From Deinococcus arboris (GTDB taxonomy: Bacteria > Deinococcota > Deinococci > Deinococcales > Deinococcaceae), in contig NZ_WQLB01000032.1 in assembly GCF_009755355.1 (NCBI RefSeq), positions 1-55,069 of the forward strand: a DNA stretch of 55,069 nt, read 5' to 3'. The notes under the pieces are model-generated. The model was not told where the DNA came from. It saw only the letters and a program-made list of their open reading frames with translations, and searched no databases. Numbering within the stretch: position 1 is the stretch's first letter; each line of letters opens with the position of its first letter. Shown piece by piece: positions 46,539-55,069 of this stretch. The position numbers and the translations under genes are program-made.

Positions 46539-47267
46539 ATGACCCCTGACCCCCGAATTGCTCTTTTACTGGAAGACACTTTCCTCCCGGCCTATCTCCA
46601 CCTGCTGGGCAATGAGCGCAGCCGCCTGACGGTCGCCGCCGGCTGGGCGCTGCTCTCGTCGGGCGGCGCGCCGGGGCTGCGGCAGCACGAAGCCTTCGTG
46701 TATGGCGCCGCACCTGCACTGGTTCTTGACCAGCTGGTGGGTTTGGCCCCGCCACTCTGGGTGAGCGGGTTTGGGTGGACCACAGACCAGACCTCCGCAC
46801 TGCGGGAACAGGGCTTCGGCGCCCCCACGCACGAATTCCTGATGCAGGTGCCCGTCACGGCCCAGGCCTTTGGGACGCCGCCCGCTTATCCCGTCAAGCA
46901 GGTCAGGACCGAAGCCGAGGCCCTGGAGGTCAATCAGGCCCTGGGCCGGGACTTTGCGCCTGTGGGCCATCTGCAGGACCCGACGCGGATCTATGTCTGG
47001 CTTCAGGTGGAGGGTCGCCCGGCGGCGTATGGCCGCGCAGTGATCTGGGGAGAGGATGTCGTGCTCGACAACGTGGTCACGCGGCCTGAGTTTCGCCGTC
47101 AGGGGCTGGGGCGCGCCGTCGTGCAGGCCCTCATTGGGGCGGCGGCCTCGCAGGGGATCAGGCGGTGCGTCCTGCTGTCGTCCGAGATGGGGCGGCCGCT
47201 GTACACGGCCCTGGGCTTTGAAACCGTGGCTGGGCTGGAGGTGCTGGCCTGGGAGGGTGCCACCTAG
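46539..47267 (+). CDS. GNAT-family N-acetyltransferase
   Basis: 242 aa. The N-terminal half (about 1-115) is not recognised; it contains a possible second degenerate GNAT fold. The C-terminal half has the acetyl-CoA site: VVLDNVVTRPEFRRQGLGRA (about 172-191; RRQGLG is the pyrophosphate loop), followed by VVQALIGAAASQGIRRCVLL and LYTALGFETVAGLEVLAW. The acceptor amine is unknown. AAGGAA precedes the ATG. A TATGCT box at 46489-46494 suggests a transcript beginning about 38 nt upstream, so this gene has a leader unlike many neighbours. The HAD gene follows at 54 nt. Confidence 0.85.
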   Translation: MTPDPRIALLLEDTFLPAYLHLLGNERSRLTVAAGWALLSSGGAPGLRQHEAFVYGAAPALVLDQLVGLAPPLWVSGFGWTTDQTSALREQGFGAPTHEFLMQVPVTAQAFGTPPAYPVKQVRTEAEALEVNQALGRDFAPVGHLQDPTRIYVWLQVEGRPAAYGRAVIWGEDVVLDNVVTRPEFRRQGLGRAVVQALIGAAASQGIRRCVLLSSEMGRPLYTALGFETVAGLEVLAWEGAT

Positions 47268-47321
47268 CGTCGCCTCCTCTTTGGCCCCTGCCTGGCCCAC
47301 GCGGCGTATAGCATGGCGGGC

Positions 47322-48011
47322 ATGACTCTTCCCAGCCTGCGCGCGGTGTTGTTTGACCGGGACGACACCATCGCCTACACCGACCCCGGGGTCTACCGCG
47401 AGGCGGCCGCGTGGCTGGCCCAGACGTTCGGCCTGGAGACGGGCGCGGCGCTGAGCGCGCTGCGGGACCAGTGGGCGGCGCGCGCCCTGACGTGGTGGCA
47501 CCTGCGTACCGATGAGGACGAGGCCGCTTTCTGGGCCGAGTACGGCACCGAACTGACTGGCCGCCTGGGTCTGCCGGCCGAGGCTGCCGCCCAGCTCATG
47601 ACGGCCTACCCCTACGAGGCCTACATGAAGCCGGTGCCCCACGCCCGCGAGGTGCTGACCGAGCTGCGCGCGCGCGGCCTCAAGGTGGGGGTCCTGAGTA
47701 ACACGCTGCCCAGCATTGACCGCACCCTGCAGGCGGTGGGCCTGGCCGACCTGGTGGACGTGGCGGTGGCCAGCTGCGTGGTCGGCGTGCATAAGCCGGA
47801 CGCCGGGGTCTACCTGCACGCCGCCGGCGCCCTGGGGCTGCCCCCCGAGCAGGTGCTGTTCGTGGACGACAAACTGGACAATGTTGAGGCCGCGCGCGCC
47901 CTGGGGATGCAGGGGGCCCAGATTGACCTGACGGGTCAGGCCCCAGGCGCCCTGCATGACTTGCGCGCGGTGCTGGCGCTGGTGCCTGAGGCGGTGGCCG
48001 GTGCTGATTGA
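47322..48011 (+). CDS. HAD-superfamily hydrolase
   Basis: 229 aa. Motif I is AVLFDRDDTIAYTDP (DxD with Asp nucleophile and acid/base, about 8-22), motif II VGVLSNTLPS (about 123-132), motif III Lys in VVGVHKPDAGVYLHAAGALG, and motif IV FVDDKLDNVEAARALGM (about 186-202). It is a small-molecule phosphatase with a helical cap; the substrate is unknown. TAGCAT (47309-47314) ends 7 nt before this ATG, so I choose it over the ATG three codons earlier. It overlaps the M19 gene by 11 nt, which makes it the probable first gene of the recycling operon. Confidence 0.86.
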   Translation: MTLPSLRAVLFDRDDTIAYTDPGVYREAAAWLAQTFGLETGAALSALRDQWAARALTWWHLRTDEDEAAFWAEYGTELTGRLGLPAEAAAQLMTAYPYEAYMKPVPHAREVLTELRARGLKVGVLSNTLPSIDRTLQAVGLADLVDVAVASCVVGVHKPDAGVYLHAAGALGLPPEQVLFVDDKLDNVEAARALGMQGAQIDLTGQAPGALHDLRAVLALVPEAVAGAD

Positions 48012-48984
48012 CGGGCACCTGGACCTCGCCATGAATGCGGCGGATGGCCGTGACCTGACCCTGGAACTGGACGCCCTGCGGGCCCGCGACCCGGTGCTGG
48101 GGCAGCGGGCCACGGTGTCGTTCCCCGAACTGCGGGCGGCCGGGGTGCGCGTGTGTCTGGGCACCCTGTTTGCCTTGCCGCGCACGCCGGACAGTCCACA
48201 CGGCTACACCGACCACGCCGGCGCGCGGGCCCAGGCCCTGAGCCAGCTCGACCAGTACCGCCGCTGGCAGGACGCCGGGCACCTGCGGCTGCTCACCAGT
48301 CGGGCGGCGGTGGCCGCCCACCTGGCCGACGCCGCTGCCCCGCTGGGTGTGGTCCTGCTAATGGAGGGGGCGGACCCCGTGCGGGACGCCGACGACCTGC
48401 CGTTCTGGCACCAGGCTGGCGTGCGCCTGATTGGGCCGGCCTGGGGGCGCACCCGCTTTGCCGGCGGCACCGACGCCCCCGGACCCCTGACCCCGGCCGG
48501 GCGTGAACTGGTGCAGGGCATGGCCGCGCTGGGCCTGACCCTGGACGTGTCGCACCTGGACGACGCTTCGTTCTGGGAGGCTGCTGAACTGGGGCCGGCG
48601 CTGGTGGCCACCCACGCCAATGCCCGCGCGCTGGTGCCGGGCAACCGGCAGCTGAGTGACGACATGGCCCGCGCGGTGGCCCAGAGCGGCGGCGTGATTG
48701 GGCTGGTGTGCCTCAACCGTTTCTTGCGGCCACTGCCGTTGGGCAGCCTGGACCGGGTGCCGCCGGGCGACCTGGCCGCCCACGCCCAGCATTACGCCCG
48801 TCTGGTGGGCTGGGCGCATGTGGGCCTGGGCACCGATCTGGACGGCGGCTTTGGCGCTGAGAAGACGCCGGCAGGCCTGGAACGCTACCGCGATGTGCCG
48901 CAGCTGCTCCGTGCCCTGCCGCCCGAGGTCCGGGCGGGGGTGGCGGGCGGCCACTGGGCGCACTGGCTGACCACGCGCCTGTAA
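48001..48984 (+). CDS. Membrane dipeptidase family M19 (renal dipeptidase-like)
   Basis: 327 aa zinc dipeptidase. LIDGHLDLAMNA (His6, Asp8), VLLMEGADPVR (bridging Glu), LTLDVSHLDDASFWEA (His), VATHANARALV (His) and VGLGTDLDGGFGAE (Asp) supply the metal and acid residues. M19 enzymes hydrolyse dipeptides, often with D-residues at P1'. The start is GTG inside the end of the HAD gene. In this cluster the enzyme would split the L-Ala-L-Glu or similar dipeptides produced by the neighbouring NlpC and epimerase activities. There is no signal peptide, so it is probably cytosolic. Confidence 0.88.
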   Translation: MLIDGHLDLAMNAADGRDLTLELDALRARDPVLGQRATVSFPELRAAGVRVCLGTLFALPRTPDSPHGYTDHAGARAQALSQLDQYRRWQDAGHLRLLTSRAAVAAHLADAAAPLGVVLLMEGADPVRDADDLPFWHQAGVRLIGPAWGRTRFAGGTDAPGPLTPAGRELVQGMAALGLTLDVSHLDDASFWEAAELGPALVATHANARALVPGNRQLSDDMARAVAQSGGVIGLVCLNRFLRPLPLGSLDRVPPGDLAAHAQHYARLVGWAHVGLGTDLDGGFGAEKTPAGLERYRDVPQLLRALPPEVRAGVAGGHWAHWLTTRL

Positions 48985-49006
48985 GGGCGGCGGCCCCCGC
49001 GTGGGC

Positions 49007-49012
49007 TAGGCT
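49007..49012 (+). promoter_or_regulatory. TANNNT box of the NlpC/P60 gene
   Basis: TAGGCT ends exactly 7 nt before the GTG start at 49020, the same hexamer and spacing as the MerR gene. It suggests an internal leaderless promoter within the cluster. No -35 is evident. Confidence 0.45.
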
Positions 49013-49019
49013 GGGGCGC

Positions 49020-49898
49020 GTGAGTGACCTCGTCCTCGACCCACGGCTGCATGCCTTCGACCTCGACAACCGCGTGGCAGAAGCCAGCCTGCGGGGCCAG
49101 TTGCCCGGCGAGGGCTGGCGGTATCTGGGCAGCCGGCCCATGTGGGCGCAGGCGGCCCGCGTCAGCCTGCGGGCGGCCCCCGAGGCCGACGCCGAGCAGG
49201 TGACCGAGGCGCTGCCCGGTGAAGCCCTGAGCCTCCTGTGGGAAAACCGCGAGGGCTGGGCGCGGGTGCGCACCCTCCATGACGGCTACCTGGGCTGGAC
49301 GCCGGCCGAGACGCTGCGTCACCACCCCGCCGGCCCGGAGGACTGGACCGTCACTGCGCTGCGGGCACACGCCTACGCGGGTCCCAGCATGCGCCGCCGG
49401 CCGGTGGCCGAGTTGGCCTACGGCGCGCAGGTGGGGCGCGGCCCCGGCGAGGTGGTCGAGGAAGACCGCCGCCGCTGGGTGCCGGTCCTGCTGCCGGGCG
49501 GCGAGGCCGCCTGGGTGCAGGAGGTGGCCTTTGCACCCTTGCCCGACGCCGATCCCGCCGCGCTGGCCCTGCGGCTGCTGGACACCCCGTATGTCTGGGG
49601 GGGGCGCAGCGCCTGGGGCCTGGACTGCTCAGGGCTGACGCAGCTGGTCTACGGCGCCTTTGGGCGGCCCCTCCCGCGCGACGCCGATCAGCAGCGGGCG
49701 GCGCTGACCCCGGTGGACGCGGCGCAGCGCGGCGACCTGGCCTTTTTTCCGGGGCATGTGGGCGTCATGCTGGACGGGCAGCGCCTGGTGCATGCCAACG
49801 CCACCCATATGCGCGTAACGGTGGAGACGCTGGGCGAGGGCGAGTACGGCGCGCGGCTGCAGGAGAGTCTGCAGGGTTTCGGGCGGTGGCCGGCGTGA
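49020..49898 (+). CDS. SH3b-NlpC/P60 cell-wall peptide endopeptidase (YkfC-like)
   Basis: 292 aa. Two SH3b-like domains (about 45-105 and 110-170; ARVSLRAAPEADAEQVTEAL, TALRAHAYAGPSMRRRPVAE) precede an NlpC/P60 papain-like domain (about 180-292). Cys203 in WGLDCSGLTQLVYGAF and His246 in FFPGHVGVMLDGQRLVHANA are the catalytic pair, with the third polar residue expected in VHANATH. B. subtilis YkfC, with the same SH3-SH3-NlpC plan, cuts gamma-D-Glu-L-diamino acid bonds in free murein peptides. No signal peptide is visible, which agrees with recycling in the cytosol. It starts at GTG with TAGGCT 7 nt ahead and overlaps the epimerase by 4 nt. Confidence 0.9.
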   Translation: MSDLVLDPRLHAFDLDNRVAEASLRGQLPGEGWRYLGSRPMWAQAARVSLRAAPEADAEQVTEALPGEALSLLWENREGWARVRTLHDGYLGWTPAETLRHHPAGPEDWTVTALRAHAYAGPSMRRRPVAELAYGAQVGRGPGEVVEEDRRRWVPVLLPGGEAAWVQEVAFAPLPDADPAALALRLLDTPYVWGGRSAWGLDCSGLTQLVYGAFGRPLPRDADQQRAALTPVDAAQRGDLAFFPGHVGVMLDGQRLVHANATHMRVTVETLGEGEYGARLQESLQGFGRWPA

Positions 49899-50914
49899 GC
49901 CTGAGCTGGGAGACCCACGAGCTGCACACCGCGCAGCCGTTCGGGATTGCCCGCTGGACCCACAGCGTGTACCCGCGCACCTTTGTCACGTTCACGCAGG
50001 GGGGCGTCACTGGCCAGGGCGAGGCGGCCCCGAATGCCTTTTACGGCGAGACGCGGGACACGGTCGAGGCGACCCTGCCCCTTCTGGCAGAGGCACTGAC
50101 CGACCCCTGGGACTGGGACGGCCTCCACATCCGCCTCAAAGCCCTGATGCCGCAGGGGCATCCCAGCGCCCGGTGTGCCCTGGAAATGGCGGCGGTGGAC
50201 TGGTGCGCGCGGTCGGTGGGCCTGCCCGCCTGGCAACTGCTGGGCCTGAGCCCGTCGCCCCTGCCCGAAAGCAGCTATACGGTCAGCATCGCTGCGCTGG
50301 ACGACATGCGACGCCAGGCCCGTGAGGCGGCCGCGCGCGGGCACGGGGTCCTCAAGGTCAAGCTGGGCACCGACCACGACGAGGCCATTGTGGAGGCCCT
50401 GCGGGAAGAAGCGCCGGCGGTGGCCCTGCGGGTGGATGCCAACGCCGCCTGGACCCGGGCCCAGGCGCGGCGGATGCTGGACGTGCTGGCCGCCGCGCGC
50501 GCCGAGTTGGTCGAGCAGCCGCTGGCCGCCGGCGACCTGGACGGCCACGCAGCCCTGCGGGCGGTGTCGGGGGTGCCCATCGTGGCCGACGAGAGCCTGC
50601 ACCATGTGGGCGACGTGCTGGCGCTGGCCCGCGCCTTTGATGGGGTCAACCTCAAGCTGGCCAAGCTGGGGGGCCCCCTTCAGGCGCTGCGGGCGCTGCG
50701 GCTGGCGCGCGAGGGTGGGCTGAGCGTCATGATGGGCTGCATGATCGAAAGCAGCCTGGGGATTGCGGCGGCGGCGGCGCTGGCCGGTGCCTGCGACTGG
50801 GCCGACCTGGACGGCGCCCTGCTGCTGGCCGACGACCCGTTCGTGGGTCTGGACTGGCAGGCGGGCCAGCTGGCCCGGCCCCAGGGCCAGGGCTGGGGCG
50901 TGGAGCGGCGGTGA
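49895..50914 (+). CDS. Dipeptide epimerase, enolase superfamily (YkfB/YcjG-like)
   Basis: 339 aa. An N-terminal capping domain is followed by a (beta/alpha)7 barrel. Catalytic lysines lie in VLKVKLG (K154, K156) and NLKLAKLGG. Metal ligands are in VDANAAW (D181), LVEQPLAAGDLDGH (Glu) and IVADESLH (Asp). The Kx K...K pair and MMGCMIESSLG motif fit L-Ala-D/L-Glu epimerases. It would convert L-Ala-D-Glu from murein to L-Ala-L-Glu. I choose the GTG overlapping the NlpC stop (GTGA) over one three codons earlier. Adjacent to YkfC-like and dipeptidase genes, as in B. subtilis. Confidence 0.88.
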   Translation: MSLSWETHELHTAQPFGIARWTHSVYPRTFVTFTQGGVTGQGEAAPNAFYGETRDTVEATLPLLAEALTDPWDWDGLHIRLKALMPQGHPSARCALEMAAVDWCARSVGLPAWQLLGLSPSPLPESSYTVSIAALDDMRRQAREAAARGHGVLKVKLGTDHDEAIVEALREEAPAVALRVDANAAWTRAQARRMLDVLAAARAELVEQPLAAGDLDGHAALRAVSGVPIVADESLHHVGDVLALARAFDGVNLKLAKLGGPLQALRALRLAREGGLSVMMGCMIESSLGIAAAAALAGACDWADLDGALLLADDPFVGLDWQAGQLARPQGQGWGVERR

Positions 50915-50942
50915 GCCTGAGGGCGCGGGTGGGGGCGCCCGC

Positions 50943-52154
<1,212 letters not shown>

Positions 52155-52218
52155 GGAGGATGTCTCTTATGGCTAGAACTTATTTGGAGAGAAGTGTGTG
52201 ATAGTTATAGTTAAACAA

Positions 52219-52255
52219 GCTAGTGAATAGATTCACGATCAGCCTAGATCGTGAT
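52219..52255 (-). repeat. 3'-end palindromic element, copy E
   Basis: On the plus strand GTGAATAGATTCAC (52223-52236) is followed by CACGATC (52234-52240), a 6-nt loop and GATCGTG (52247-52253), then ATTTTT. The second hairpin plus T-run forms a good terminator for the Gfo/Idh gene. Confidence 0.7.
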
Positions 52256-52271
52256 TTTTCGGTTTCATTTT

Positions 52272-52850
52272 CTAATTTCTGACTTTCCAGACATTCTTTT
52301 CGCGCTTCAGTTGCACAACTTCAGCATTCCCCAGGACCCATTCGCCACACTGCCAGACCGCTTCAATGTCCTGCTCCAACAATGCAGCCAGGCCAATCCG
52401 CAGAATGCCGCCGTGCGACACCAGCGCCGCGTCCTGGCCAGGCGGGAGGCCATTTACGGCCCAGACAAAGCGATCCGCAATCTGCCTGAAGGTCTCGCCA
52501 CCCTCAAAACCCAGGCCGCCAGAAGGCAGGCGCAGGGCCGCCGCGTGTGTCTTCAGAGCCGAATACGGCTGACCGGCCCAGTCACCACAGTCCACCTCCT
52601 GAATCCCAGGCAGCACCTGAACCGGAGTGCCCAGGGCGCGGGCCAGCGGTTCGGCTGTTTGCTGGGCGCGGCGGTAGGTGCTGGCATAGACCGCCTGGGG
52701 CCGGGGGGACCGGGCCGCCAGCAACGGGGCCAGCGCGGCGGCCTGGGCGTGCCCCACATCACTGAGTTCATCGCCTGCACTGGCCGCGCCGCGCAGAATG
52801 CCTGCCACGTTGCCCGCCGTCTGGCCGTGCCGTATGAGCCACAAGTTCAT
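52272..52850 (-). CDS. Histidine phosphatase family protein
   Basis: 192 aa. It begins [20 protein letters not shown] with the RHG phospho-His motif. [20 protein letters not shown] is near 56-75 (second Arg), [20 protein letters not shown] near 112-131, and [10 protein letters not shown] carries the second His (about 148). It is a phosphoglycerate-mutase-like phosphatase; the substrate may be a phosphosugar or an alpha-ribazole-type metabolite. TACACT (52858-52863, minus) ends 7 nt before the ATG. It is divergent from uvrC, with 73 bp between the two start codons. Confidence 0.88.
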   Translation of the reverse strand: MNLWLIRHGQTAGNVAGILRGAASAGDELSDVGHAQAAALAPLLAARSPRPQAVYASTYRRAQQTAEPLARALGTPVQVLPGIQEVDCGDWAGQPYSALKTHAAALRLPSGGLGFEGGETFRQIADRFVWAVNGLPPGQDAALVSHGGILRIGLAALLEQDIEAVWQCGEWVLGNAEVVQLKREKNVWKVRN

Positions 52851-52923
52851 CGGGGGCAGTGTAGAGGCCCAGAGCGCGCCCTTGCTCACGGAGTCCGCGC
52901 CGCCCCTCCCCTATCCTGGGACC
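52851..52923. promoter_or_regulatory. Divergent leaderless promoters between histidine phosphatase and uvrC
   Basis: TACACT (52858-52863, minus) is 7 nt from the phosphatase ATG, and TATCCT (52912-52917, plus) is 6 nt from the uvrC GTG. No radiation/desiccation-response (RDRM) palindrome is visible. Confidence 0.6.
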
Positions 52924-54777
<1,854 letters not shown>

Positions 54778-55069
54778 GGCGGGGTGACCGCGCAGCGCTG
54801 CGGGTGGTGTCGCAGACCTCGGGGTCGGCTGACCGGGGCTTTCAGAGGCTTTACGGCCTGAATGCCCACCGTAGACGCCCAGAGCCAGCAGAGGCGCCCG
54901 CACCCCATCCTGAGCTTTTCCTGGCACTGCTGGCGGCAAGTGAACGGGCAAGGTAAAGCCTCAAAACGACTGTCTGCGCTGAGAGGTCGGCGCTTACCGA
55001 TGCCTTTTTCCCATCTATGCACCGGTGAGGCACAGGCGGTCCGTTGACTGATCCACATTCCACTAGCAT
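54778..55069. other. Gene-free stretch at window end
   Basis: 292 bp after uvrC. No clear gene, hairpin with T-run or repeat. A 72-codon minus frame (54851 to the edge) lacks recognisable motifs, though it may belong to something beyond the window. Confidence 0.35.

Noticed and set aside
52851..52923. RDRM (radiation/desiccation response motif) upstream of uvrC
   Set aside because: No 17-bp TTATG..CATAA-type palindrome is present here or at other repair-related starts in the window.
54851..55069. ORF running off the right edge
   Set aside because: No motif or codon pattern supporting coding; truncated by the window.

Overview
The window is high-GC bacterial chromosome that looks like Deinococcus. 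The reasons are a fused SecDF, a eukaryote-like IleRS, a BshA-type bacillithiol glycosyltransferase, PdxS/PdxT, a YkfC/YkfB-like murein-peptide module, and many genes whose start codon lies 6-7 nt after a TANNNT box, the leaderless-mRNA arrangement common in Deinococcus. The genus is inferred from content, not from a search. I count 53 protein genes with good support plus one doubtful leader ORF. I see no rRNA, tRNA, CRISPR array, prophage or intact insertion sequence. The content is mostly core housekeeping.

Layout. 1-8.7 kb: a 3-hydroxyisobutyrate-dehydrogenase-like enzyme, a small membrane protein with an SPFH protein, a SEC-C protein, a SPOUT rRNA methyltransferase coupled to a coiled-coil protein, a single-domain response regulator, a DinB-like protein, an MBL hydrolase and argC. 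8.8-16 kb: secDF, small exported proteins, an acyl-CoA dehydrogenase with a palindromic operator, a YbjN protein, and an RlpA/LysM protein overlapping an M24 peptidase. 16-24 kb: sucCD, a lipocalin-like protein, an Old Yellow Enzyme divergent from a MerR regulator, a secreted protein, bshA and a DegV protein. 24-28 kb: ileS with a T-box leader. 28-31.8 kb: transaldolase, rho, a LysM/M23 hydrolase and a response regulator in one tightly packed operon. 31.9-35 kb: pdxS-pdxT and two overlapping alpha/beta hydrolases. 35-46 kb: hisS-aspS, two metallophosphoesterases, a lipoprotein, a diacylglycerol-kinase-like protein, a tyrosine recombinase, lnt, an SDR and an alanine-glyoxylate-type aminotransferase. 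46.5-54.8 kb: a GNAT, then HAD, M19 dipeptidase, SH3/NlpC, dipeptide epimerase and Gfo/Idh genes read as a probable murein-peptide recycling operon, then a histidine phosphatase divergent from uvrC.

The most unusual features are: (1) an AT-rich, codon-atypical stretch of about 100 codons inside the ileS editing-domain region, in frame and without stops; (2) a complete Ile-specific T-box leader in front of the same gene, followed by a possible leader ORF that overlaps the ileS start; (3) a five-copy family of palindromic elements at gene 3' ends, each oriented so that it is read after an upstream gene; (4) two copies of a small terminal-inverted-repeat element; (5) 18 TANNNT boxes at fixed distance from start codons, several of which decide the start; (6) an SDR and a metallophosphoesterase that lack key catalytic residues.
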